Position numbers and translations under genes: made by a program | The notes under the pieces: generated by a model | What the model saw: only the letters and a program-made list of their open reading frames with translations | Databases searched by the model: none | What the model was told of the DNA's origin: nothing | Shown here: positions 54,069 through 61,160 of the stretch, piece by piece | Layout: every line of letters starts with the position of its first letter | Numbering within the stretch: position 1 is the first letter of the stretch | Assembly (NCBI GenBank): GCA_947493215.1 | Contig: CANLQE010000003.1 | Location: 1-64,000, forward strand | Source of the DNA: an uncultured Sphingomonadaceae bacterium | GTDB lineage: Bacteria; Pseudomonadota; Alphaproteobacteria; Sphingomonadales; Sphingomonadaceae | Direction of reading: 5' to 3' | DNA length: 64,000 nt

Positions 54069-54626
54069 GTGGCAAAACAAGATGAGCGCAAGCAGAAAAC
54101 AAGGCGGCGTATGCTGGAGGCCGCAGGGCGCGGTTTCCGCAGTCAGGGATATGATGGTATTGGGGTCGACGGGCTAGCAAAAGGGGCTGGAGTCACGTCC
54201 GGTGCGTTTTACGCTCATTTCGGGTCGAAAGCTGCAGCATTTGAGGCGGCACTTTCGGCTGGTCTCGATGAAGTCATCTCAGCTATCCCAGAATATCAAC
54301 TGGAGTTTGGCGAAGGTTGGACGAAGGCTTTCTCCGACTATTATCTTGGCAAGGCCCACCGTGATGATATTTCAGGTGGTTGCGCGATGGCCGCCTTTTC
54401 TCCGGAAGTTGTCCGTGCAAGTGAAGAGACGCGCGCGCTCTATGAGGAGAAGATGCAGATAATTGCCAGTCTGGTTGCCAAAAGAATGCCAGGAAAAACC
54501 GAAGCGCAACGTATCGCAAATGCCTGGTCCCTTTTAAGTAATTTAATCGGGGGCGTCACGTTGGCCCGAGCGATGAGTAGCCCTGCACTTTCGGACAGAA
54601 TACTGGAAGCAGCTAAACAGATTTGA
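54069..54626 (+). CDS. TetR/AcrR-family regulator
   Basis: About 185 aa; N-terminal helix-turn-helix VDGLAKGAGVTSGAFYAHFGSK and a C-terminal domain of the AcrR/NemR-like group with FSDYYLGKAHRD and SGGCAMAAFSPEV (a conserved Cys in this group). GTG 54069 is chosen with GAGAGGG nine bases upstream; TTG 54063 is possible. Likely represses itself, the divergent tautomerase run and, from shared sites, the PfpI gene at 56108. Confidence 0.88.
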   Translation: MAKQDERKQKTRRRMLEAAGRGFRSQGYDGIGVDGLAKGAGVTSGAFYAHFGSKAAAFEAALSAGLDEVISAIPEYQLEFGEGWTKAFSDYYLGKAHRDDISGGCAMAAFSPEVVRASEETRALYEEKMQIIASLVAKRMPGKTEAQRIANAWSLLSNLIGGVTLARAMSSPALSDRILEAAKQI

Positions 54627-54834
54627 AAGACCATAGACCAATTGAATTATTAGCACCAAAGAGTACTGCTATTGGTAATCACCACTGCATCACCGGCAAT
54701 GGCCAGTTCAATAGGCCAGCTATGAAAACGAGTTCATGAAGCGGCCGAAGACGGGTTGGTGAGCTACTGAGTTCGGTTGTTGCGTCAGCTTATCCATCGG
54801 ATTGGTTCCTTTTGTTTGCCTGAAATACTCTGCG

Positions 54835-55242
54835 TTATAATCGGCGTTCCGATTCTTTAATGGGTATATCGTTGATGCTCGCGAAACGGTTTTGCATCAG
54901 GCCATCGGTATCAAATTCCCAATTCTCGTTACCGTAGCTGCGCCACCATTCATTATCTTGATCTCGCCATTCATATTCAAAGCGGACGGCGATGCGATTG
55001 CCTGTAAATGACCATAATTCCTTCTTGAGCTTATAGTCGCGCTCCTTGTTCCATTTGGCGATTAGAAATGCTTTGATTTCCTCACGGCCCACCAGAAAGC
55101 TATCGCGATTACGCCACTCGCTGTCTGGTGTATAGGCAAGAGCCACCCGTTCTGGAACGCGGCTATTCCAGCCATTTTCCGCGGCTTGCACTTTGGCGCG
55201 TGCGGTTTCTTCCGTGAAGGGAGGGACGAGTGTCTGTGTCAT
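54835..55242 (-). CDS. DUF1348 (NTF2-like) protein
   Basis: 135 aa matching DUF1348: [34 protein letters not shown], then [20 protein letters not shown] and [16 protein letters not shown]2 cone fold, function unknown. It ends 209 bp behind the TetR gene on the opposite strand and starts three bases after the stop of the gene at 55246. Confidence 0.9.
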   Translation of the reverse strand: MTQTLVPPFTEETARAKVQAAENGWNSRVPERVALAYTPDSEWRNRDSFLVGREEIKAFLIAKWNKERDYKLKKELWSFTGNRIAVRFEYEWRDQDNEWWRSYGNENWEFDTDGLMQNRFASINDIPIKESERRL

Positions 55243-55245
55243 GAT

Positions 55246-55725
55246 CTATTCGGCAGGGTCTGAAGCGGCTGTCGCAATGAGCAACGCGCCGAACGCGATA
55301 ACCACTATGCCACTTATTACTGCGGCACCGATGCCCACCTTCCCCAAAGTGCTGGCATTGGCTGTATCTTCGGGCAGATCATAAGGCTTCCCGTTCATCA
55401 TCAGTTGCGGGTGTTGATCCAATGTAAAACCAATACGCGCTTGTCGAGGTTGGAGATTATAGCTGCTCGATTTGACCTCAATGTTACTCGGGACAAAATT
55501 ATACGGATCTTGTTGGAGACGATGTTGTTGAAAGCTCAGATTAAACTGGGGCTTGGACATTGCAGCGTTACGTTCACCTCCCAATGGTATCGTCAGATTT
55601 ATGGAGCTACGTATATCGCGTTCGCCATATTGATGAAGCGGATGTGCAGTTTGCGCGGATAAGCTGCTCGCGAAAAGCGATGTTATCATTACAAATAAGC
55701 TTACATATCTCAAATTTTTAATCAT
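55246..55725 (-). CDS. exported protein with C-terminal membrane helix, unknown
   Basis: 159 aa: signal peptide (to SAQ near 24), a soluble part rich in Gln/Asn with NLSFQQHRLQQ, and a C-terminal hydrophobic segment GKVGIGAAVISGIVVIAFG. No family recognised. It immediately precedes the DUF1348 gene on the same strand. Confidence 0.6.
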   Translation of the reverse strand: MIKNLRYVSLFVMITSLFASSLSAQTAHPLHQYGERDIRSSINLTIPLGGERNAAMSKPQFNLSFQQHRLQQDPYNFVPSNIEVKSSSYNLQPRQARIGFTLDQHPQLMMNGKPYDLPEDTANASTLGKVGIGAAVISGIVVIAFGALLIATAASDPAE

Positions 55726-55770
55726 CTAACTTCCTTTTAGAATTTTGTGATCCGATGATCAGCATCCGTA

Positions 55771-56049
55771 TTATTTGTCTTTGGAAGATCGAAACCACAT
55801 CCTTTTGAGATAGCCTTTTGGCTTCTTCATCACCCGAAACAGAGCTCCTGCAATGTGGAGAATAGCGACCAACATAGTTATCTTGCCGATTAGACCGTGG
55901 TACTCGCGCAACGGATATTCCCAAAAATCAGGCAGTGTTGAACTGGTTCCCAGAAGTAAAGTGGCATAGGCGCCGGATTGAAACCGACACTGGACTATAT
56001 TGGCCCGCCGAACTTTTTGCGAACGCCATCTCGATCTCCTAAATCTCAT
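55771..56049 (-). pseudogene. truncated cytochrome b561-like gene
   Basis: The frame encodes only the last part of a cytochrome b561: WEYPLREYHGLIGKITMLVA followed by ILHIAGALF and a basic tail PKGYLKRMW. The two His of the final heme helix are present, but helices 1-3 (about 100 residues) are missing; the 30 residues before are basic and unlike the family. Read as a 5'-deleted relic. Confidence 0.55.
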
Positions 56050-56107
56050 ATCGAGTGAAGCTGTTGTCCGCCTGGATGTTGATGTACCAAGCGTTTCATT
56101 TTGGGAA

Positions 56108-56749
56108 TCAAGATAGCTTTGTTATCATCGCCTGCACTGCAGCAACTCTCTCAGGTCCGGCTTTTTCCGGAGAACCGGAATCAAAAGGGGGCTGCGGATC
56201 ATATTCGATGAAGAGCTGTATTGTACGCGCCAACTCGTCGCCCGCAAGTTCAGCTGCCAGTGTTAACCCGAAGTCGATACCCGCAGTAACTCCGCCGCCC
56301 GAAATGCGGTTCCGATCGCGTACCACGCGTTCAGCAATTGGTTCCGCTCCGAAGCCGCTCAACTGATCGCGAAATGCCCAATGACATGCCGCTTTATATC
56401 CTTGGAGCAAACCGGCGGAACCCAGCAGAAGCGAACCGCTGCAGACCGACGTCACATATTGCGCGACTGAACCTTGTCGCTTAAGGAATTGCAGCGTCAT
56501 TTCGTCGTCGAGCAGCGATACCACACCCAATCCTCCACAGACGCAAATGACATCTAGGTCCGGACAGTTGTCGAACGTCGTGGTTGGGTTGATTGAAAAG
56601 CCTGCGTCAGCAGTGACGGGGGATAGATCTTTCCAGATCATATGAATTTTGGCGCCTGGAATACGACTCAAGACTTCGGCCGGCCCGGTAACATCTAGCT
56701 GAGTCATTTTTGGGAAAATCAGAAAACCTATGTGAATGTCAGGTGTCAT
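56108..56749 (-). CDS. DJ-1/PfpI family protein, isonitrile hydratase-like
   Basis: About 213 aa glutamine-amidotransferase-like protein: IGFLIFPKMTQLDVTGPAEV start, Cys elbow VTSVCSGSLLLGSAG, then ACHWAFRDQL and SGGGVTAGIDFGL. This matches the InhA-type isonitrile hydratase/AraC-associated group. ATG 56749 has GGAG six bases before it; ATG 56761 is also in frame. Upstream lie three 14-mers like the TetR operators at 53994. Confidence 0.86.
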   Translation of the reverse strand: MTPDIHIGFLIFPKMTQLDVTGPAEVLSRIPGAKIHMIWKDLSPVTADAGFSINPTTTFDNCPDLDVICVCGGLGVVSLLDDEMTLQFLKRQGSVAQYVTSVCSGSLLLGSAGLLQGYKAACHWAFRDQLSGFGAEPIAERVVRDRNRISGGGVTAGIDFGLTLAAELAGDELARTIQLFIEYDPQPPFDSGSPEKAGPERVAAVQAMITKLS

Positions 56750-56761
56750 AGTTGGCTCCAT

Positions 56762-57131
56762 CGTAAAATTTTTATGTTTTAAGCAGTGATTGATTTTTTC
56801 CGGTTCCCACGTACTTCGAGGGCGAAAGTCATGTATTTGCTTGAATTAAAATAGCGATCATAATATAACGATCGTGATGTCCGATAGCCACGTCTAGTTC
56901 GGGCGTCAATATTAAAATAGCGAACGTTATATATGGATGCCGATTTCCGCTTATTGCCATGGAGAAGAGTGTTTCTTAAGGTAGACCTGAATGACAATAC
57001 TCCACCAAATCCGGGCAGCGTGAATTTCATCGTTTTCCACCCGGGAACCGATTAAACTCTAGGGCCTGCTTTCGGGATGAAGCGGACATTAAAGGTGCAG
57101 CCTCATGGAGCTTTAGGTAGCGCAATCGAAC
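56762..57131. other. regulatory stretch upstream of the PfpI gene
   Basis: No credible gene; an open minus frame across 56779-57030 consists largely of the operator sequences. It holds operator-like sites (next entry) and, at 57063-57094, a dispersed dyad (cctgctttcggg...aagcggacatta). Confidence 0.5.
56851..56930. promoter_or_regulatory. three operator-like 14-mers matching the TetR sites at 54 kb
   Basis: ATAGCGATCATAAT (56851), ATAACGATCGTGAT (56865) and ATAGCGAACGTTAT (56917) share the ATARCG-WWCG-YTAT pattern with the two sites at 53994-54036. They are 100-180 bp upstream of the PfpI gene start. Confidence 0.55.
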
Positions 57132-57383
57132 TCAGTCGTTCCCATCCAGTAAAGTGGTGAGTTCAACATTAAGCGCATCGGCAATACGTGCCATAACCAT
57201 AAGACTGGGGTTACGTTTGCCACGCTCAATTCCGCTCACGTAAGTAAAGTCGATTTGAGCATCAAAAGCCAGTTGCTCCTGCGTCAGTCCTGCTTTTTTC
57301 CGTAATGTTCGGATGTTCATTCCAACGATGGTGCGCCAATTTTTCATTGGCCAACCGGAGACGCCTAGAGAGATATTCTCCAT
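57132..57383 (-). CDS. XRE-family regulator, C-protein-like
   Basis: 83 aa or 71 aa if ATG 57347 is used. One helix-turn-helix fold: IRTLRKKAGLTQEQLAFDAQ, FTYVSGIERGKRNPSL, ARIADALNVELTTLL, close to restriction-modification controller proteins in size and pattern. No ribosome site precedes ATG 57383, and the double operator starts two bases upstream, so it may be leaderless, as C-protein genes often are. Divergent from the PH-domain gene. The nearest methyltransferase is at 59035 and no restriction enzyme is seen. Confidence 0.85.
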   Translation of the reverse strand: MENISLGVSGWPMKNWRTIVGMNIRTLRKKAGLTQEQLAFDAQIDFTYVSGIERGKRNPSLMVMARIADALNVELTTLLDGND

Positions 57384-57384
57384 G

Positions 57385-57418
57385 GACTATAGTCTAAATT
57401 AACCTTTAGACTATAGTC
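57385..57418. promoter_or_regulatory. double palindromic operator of the XRE gene
   Basis: A perfect 14-bp inverted repeat with 6-base spacer (TTAACC). Each arm contains the palindrome GACTATAGTC, 24 bp centre to centre. It resembles C-boxes (GACT...AGTC) of restriction-modification controllers and overlaps both divergent promoters. Confidence 0.75.
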
Positions 57419-57449
57419 TGTGTTTTGTCGAAGGAATGAAAGGAAGAAT

Positions 57450-57938
57450 ATGGCCAGCTTAACATATGAAGATGGATCGCAGGATGCGCGCAGTATAGAG
57501 TTTAGATCATCAACCAGAGCATTTTTGCTAAAATCGGGAGCAGGGTGGCTAACGATAGCGGCCACAGCACTGACGGCGGGGATGGCGGCGGTTGTTACCG
57601 CGCCCATCGTCGGATTTAAGCTCCTGAATAATATCACCAGCAAATACTGGCTTGAGGGAGACCGGCTCTTCATGCGCCGCGGCATTATCTTTCGCAGCGA
57701 AGAAGAAATTGAACTTTACCGGATTAAGGACGTGAAGGTCAGTTTCTCGATTATCCAGCAGATGTTTGGCAATGGTAATATTTCCATCATCTCATCAGAC
57801 GCCACCAGCAACAGCGGCTTCGAAGCAACTTTTGTCATCCCCAATGTCGAAGAAGCGAGGGGTATCAGAGAAGAGCTCCGCGCCCGCACAGAAGCTGCCC
57901 GGCGCAATCGCGGTGTCCGCGAATATGACATTTCTTAG
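57450..57938 (+). CDS. PH-domain (bPH2/DUF304-like) membrane protein
   Basis: About 162 aa. One hydrophobic hairpin (about residues 26-60), then a bacterial PH domain: SKYWLEGDRLFMRRGIIFR, EEIELYRIKDVKVSFSIIQQ and ISIISSDATSNSGFEATFVI. Role unknown. ATG 57450 has AAGGAAGA upstream; the frame is open to 57420. Followed after 12 bases by the exported-protein gene, likely an operon under the XRE operator. Confidence 0.85.
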   Translation: MASLTYEDGSQDARSIEFRSSTRAFLLKSGAGWLTIAATALTAGMAAVVTAPIVGFKLLNNITSKYWLEGDRLFMRRGIIFRSEEEIELYRIKDVKVSFSIIQQMFGNGNISIISSDATSNSGFEATFVIPNVEEARGIREELRARTEAARRNRGVREYDIS

Positions 57939-57950
57939 AGGAGAGGGTTC

Positions 57951-58586
57951 ATGAACAAGAAAGCAATATTGATAAGCGCGGCTATATTAAGCCTGAGTGT
58001 CGGAACTGCCCCTGCACAGGCAGGACTTTTTGGTCCCGGTAAATTCAAGGTTGAACAAACCGATGATCGGTTCTCCGATGCACCGACTACTATATTTACC
58101 GGTCGGAACAATCGGGTTTCCAAAAAATCGGTTGTTGGCGGTTTCCATGTCGATGACAAAGGGATGTATTTGGAACCATTGGTCGTAAAATCCCGCGCCG
58201 ATGGCAGTGTCGTTCGAACCGGCTTTGTCCTTCACAATAAAACGCAGCTGAGTTCTGACTATGGATCGCCTAACAGCATCGGCATTCCCCAGCAGGTCAG
58301 TTTTCTGATTGACGGAACGAAGCTAATCAAAGCTTCCATTTATCGCGGTGAATCAAGTTCGGGAAATCGCATCGACTATAACAGCGTGGGACGATATGCT
58401 TCGACCGCAATCGCGGAAAGTGGCACCATCTTTGTCACGCCAGATCAGATGCAGGCTATTGCCAATGCCCGCACCGTAGCGATCAAGATAGCAGGATCAC
58501 GCCGATCAGTGGTCTATGAATCCAAGGATATCGGAAAAAAGTTCCTTAAGAATGTGAGAAGCTTTTGGACTGCTTATGGTGTATAA
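57951..58586 (+). CDS. exported protein of unknown function
   Basis: 211 aa with a signal peptide (to AQA near 24), then GLFGPGKFKVEQTDDRF, a beta-rich body and a basic tail. GAGGAGAGG precedes ATG 57951. No family recognised. It follows the PH-domain gene closely and ends convergent with the DUF5681 gene, five bases away. Confidence 0.65.
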   Translation: MNKKAILISAAILSLSVGTAPAQAGLFGPGKFKVEQTDDRFSDAPTTIFTGRNNRVSKKSVVGGFHVDDKGMYLEPLVVKSRADGSVVRTGFVLHNKTQLSSDYGSPNSIGIPQQVSFLIDGTKLIKASIYRGESSSGNRIDYNSVGRYASTAIAESGTIFVTPDQMQAIANARTVAIKIAGSRRSVVYESKDIGKKFLKNVRSFWTAYGV

Positions 58587-58591
58587 ATACT

Positions 58592-59038
58592 TTAATATTT
58601 TCGGGTTCTCGAGCGCATCCTGTTCAAAAGATCCTCGTGATCTTTAGGTGGGCCATTATGCTCATCCTGGCCAAACCCCTTCTCATACTCATTGAGTGTC
58701 TTGATAGCATCCCAGTTTTCGGCTTGATGGCTATGTAAAAGATCGTGTCTTAACTGCGCAACAGCAAGCATCATGCGGGGATTACCTTCAAGCGCTACTT
58801 GGATCATTTTCCAATAGAGTGCCAATATGGCTGGAAGTTTCCTAACTTTCCCTTGGATCTTTATATCAATGGTTTCTTCCATCAAATTCAGGATATCATA
58901 ACGAAGCTGCCGTTCCGTAAAAGCCCTTTCTTTTTTCCGCGGCCGTCCCTTTGGGTTGCCGGATGCACCCGTTTTGAATTGACCATTTGCAGTGCGCTTT
59001 TTGGATTTTTCGTCGCCCCAGGCGCTATTGTCGCTCAT
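58592..59038 (-). CDS. DUF5681 domain protein
   Basis: 148 aa; N-terminal NGQFKTGASGNPKGRPRKK is the DUF5681 signature, a basic AT-hook-like start, followed by a helical body. Family members are found next to phage-like or mobile methyltransferases and terminases; some are small-terminase-like in context, which is inference. Its start overlaps the methyltransferase stop by four bases. Confidence 0.85.
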   Translation of the reverse strand: MSDNSAWGDEKSKKRTANGQFKTGASGNPKGRPRKKERAFTERQLRYDILNLMEETIDIKIQGKVRKLPAILALYWKMIQVALEGNPRMMLAVAQLRHDLLHSHQAENWDAIKTLNEYEKGFGQDEHNGPPKDHEDLLNRMRSRTRKY

Positions 59039-60390
59039 GTTCCATGCTCCTTCTTTACTGTTCCCCAGACAGAACGGAAGGCAGTCGTCCGTTCAAAAGT
59101 TTGCCCTGTGGCTTCAAGTATTGATTGCTTGCCGGTCATGGCTTCCCAGCGCTGGACGATGACATCGCAATAGATTGGATCGAGTTCCATCATGCGCGCA
59201 CTTCTTCCGGTACGCTCCGCAGCGACCAGTGTGGTTCCGGATCCGCCAAAACTGTCTAGAACAATGCCTCCGCGTTGCGTGACATCCATGATGGCATCGG
59301 CAATCATCGTGACCGGTTTGACGGTGGGGTGCAATTTGAGCTTATCCATCCGGTCTCGCCCAAAGCTATTGATCCCGGCATATTCCCATACGTTGGTTCG
59401 GTATCGCCCCTTGTCCCCCAGACCAAAGTTGTTGATATGTGAAGCACTGCCTTTTTTCCAAACCAATACCATTTCATGCTGGCTGCGATAAAAGCTTCCC
59501 ATGCCGGCATTGGTCTTTTTCCAGACACAGATGTTTTTGAGTTCATCAAAAACTATATGACCTGCGGAGAGAAGTTCTCCCAAATGACGCCAGTCCATAC
59601 ACACAAATGCAATAGCGCCGTCTCGGCAGTTGTTCGCAGCCACATATAAGCTGTCTTCAAGGAACTGTGTGAATTGGCCCGATGACATTTCACCGGATGC
59701 TTCCAGAAATTCCCGATGCCGGATCTCGCCAAGACCACTGACGTGACCATCGATCTTCACATTATACGGTGGGTCGGTGAATACCGCATCCGCAACATCG
59801 CCTTGCATCAGGCTTGCCATATCAGAATGGGATTTCGCATCACCGCATAGCAACCGATGCCGTCCAAGCATCCAGACGTCACCTGTGACAGTTACGACCT
59901 TGAGAGGGTCTATTTCACAAGGTGGACAATCATCATCTGTATCAACCGTTGATTCAGGATCTGCCATGTCGGCATCCTTGATCGACATATCGACCTCACC
60001 AATTTCAAAACCGGTGATTGAAACGTCAAATTCGGTTCCGGCGATCTCAGCCAGCTCAATTGACAATATCTCTCTGTCCCACTCCGCATTGAGCGCCAAT
60101 TTGTTGTCGGCAATGAGATATGCTTTCTTTTCCGTTGCGGTCAGATTGTTGAGCCGCAAACATGGTACTGTCTGCATGCCAATCTTGCGAGCCGCCGCCA
60201 GGCGCCCATGGCCAGCAAGAATGGTATTCCGGTCATCGATAAGCAATGGATTGGTAAAACCGAATGTAATCAGTGATTTTTCAATTTGTACAATCTGTTT
60301 ATTGGAATGTGTCCGGGCATTTCGGGGCCATGGTTTGAGATCACTCAACGCAATCTGTTCGACCTTATCTGAATGAATTTTTGACAACAT
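59035..60390 (-). CDS. ParB-domain DNA methyltransferase (N6-A/N4-C)
   Basis: About 451 aa. A ParB/Spo0J-like N-terminus (IALSDLKPWPRNARTHSN, TILAGHGRLAAARKIG) is fused to an amino-methyltransferase: DPPY at 206-209 and, in the C-terminal part, DSFGGSGTTLVAAERTGR for SAM binding, the order of beta-class enzymes such as CcrM. Such orphan methylases occur in phages and mobile elements and modify DNA at an unknown site. Start ATG 60390; repeats of ACTACG lie upstream. Confidence 0.92.
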   Translation of the reverse strand: MLSKIHSDKVEQIALSDLKPWPRNARTHSNKQIVQIEKSLITFGFTNPLLIDDRNTILAGHGRLAAARKIGMQTVPCLRLNNLTATEKKAYLIADNKLALNAEWDREILSIELAEIAGTEFDVSITGFEIGEVDMSIKDADMADPESTVDTDDDCPPCEIDPLKVVTVTGDVWMLGRHRLLCGDAKSHSDMASLMQGDVADAVFTDPPYNVKIDGHVSGLGEIRHREFLEASGEMSSGQFTQFLEDSLYVAANNCRDGAIAFVCMDWRHLGELLSAGHIVFDELKNICVWKKTNAGMGSFYRSQHEMVLVWKKGSASHINNFGLGDKGRYRTNVWEYAGINSFGRDRMDKLKLHPTVKPVTMIADAIMDVTQRGGIVLDSFGGSGTTLVAAERTGRSARMMELDPIYCDVIVQRWEAMTGKQSILEATGQTFERTTAFRSVWGTVKKEHGT

Positions 60391-60440
60391 AACTTTGATC
60401 CCAGAGCGAAGAATTACACCCAAGAAGCATACAAGGTGCA

Positions 60441-60594
60441 ACTACGTCAATGGTAGATAAGTTATTGATATAAAATACTTTACTACGATACTTTCTACGT
60501 CAAATACTACGTTAAACTATTGCTCTTCTTGCTATGAAAACTTCGATAGGGATGCGAGCAAAAATGCGATTGTCAACGCGTAAAACTACGACAA
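60441..60594. promoter_or_regulatory. cluster of ACTACG repeats upstream of the methyltransferase
   Basis: Five copies of a short motif: ACTACGTCAA (60441), ACTACGATAC (60482), TCTACGTCAA (60494), ACTACGTTAA (60506) and ACTACGACAA (60585), all in the same direction, the middle three spaced 12 bases apart. This looks like a cooperative regulator-binding array. Confidence 0.5.
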
Positions 60595-60952
60595 TGCGTT
60601 CGGTTTGTGCTTCAATATACACGTCGAATTTGAGTTTCGGATTACGATGAACTTTGTCCTGAAATGTTTAGGTCAAACGGACGTTCGCGACTGGAAAGTG
60701 AGGCATGGGTCAAGTCCATTGATGGGCTTCACCGGCAGCCCCTGTTTCGTTCCTGTTATTCCGATTTAACGCCCTGATATTGTGAATTGTTTTCCTGTTG
60801 TTAGATAACAGGCCAATGTCTTAAAACGGCCCAATAACTGGGAATGACCGATAGAACGGGGGAGGGTATTGCCAGAAATTCAGCTTTTTAGCTCATTTTC
60901 AAGGAATATCAGGACTTTTCATCAGAGACCGGTTCTCCGCAGACTGCGTCGC

Positions 60953-60983
60953 GCACCACTTTTTTCCTAAATTTTCAGTGTCT
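60953..60983. repeat. shared flank of module 2
   Basis: GCACCACTTTTTTCCTAA and the following TTTTCAGTGTCTC match 28799-28830 with few changes. It is the outer boundary of sequence shared by the two recombinase modules. Confidence 0.6.
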
Positions 60984-61059
60984 CGCACTCGGTAAACAGT
61001 ATGCGATTTTTATCCCTATTTATCTGTCGGTTAGCGGAGGATGGTGCGTAGACCTTGTC

Positions 61060-61140
61060 GCCAGAGACCATTTGTCGTCCGCGATATGGCGACAAAATAG
61101 CCAAGTGTCTCGATAGCCCAAATACTGGAGTCCAGATGCA
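61060..61140. repeat. 80-bp element-end repeat, copy 3
   Basis: GCCAGAGACCATTTGTCG to CCAGATGCA, with the perfect inverted pair TTTGTCG/CGACAAA. It ends 20 bases before the stop of recombinase 2, as copy 2 does for recombinase 1. Confidence 0.7.
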
Positions 61141-61160
61141 CTAGTGGATTTAGGGAGGTT

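Larger units (their letters stand above)
60595..61160. other. noncoding stretch before recombinase module 2
   Basis: No credible gene. It holds the copy of the shared flank at 60953-60983 and the third 80-bp repeat (61060). The part 60660-60950 shows nothing recognisable. Confidence 0.5.

Noticed and set aside
56779-57030. 83-codon minus frame before the PfpI gene
   Set aside because: It consists mostly of operator-like repeats and has a composition (many Tyr/Arg/Ser) unlike a real protein.
57132-60390. complete restriction-modification system
   Set aside because: A controller-like protein and a methyltransferase are present, but no endonuclease frame lies between or beside them, and the ParB-type methylase is typical of orphan mobile enzymes.
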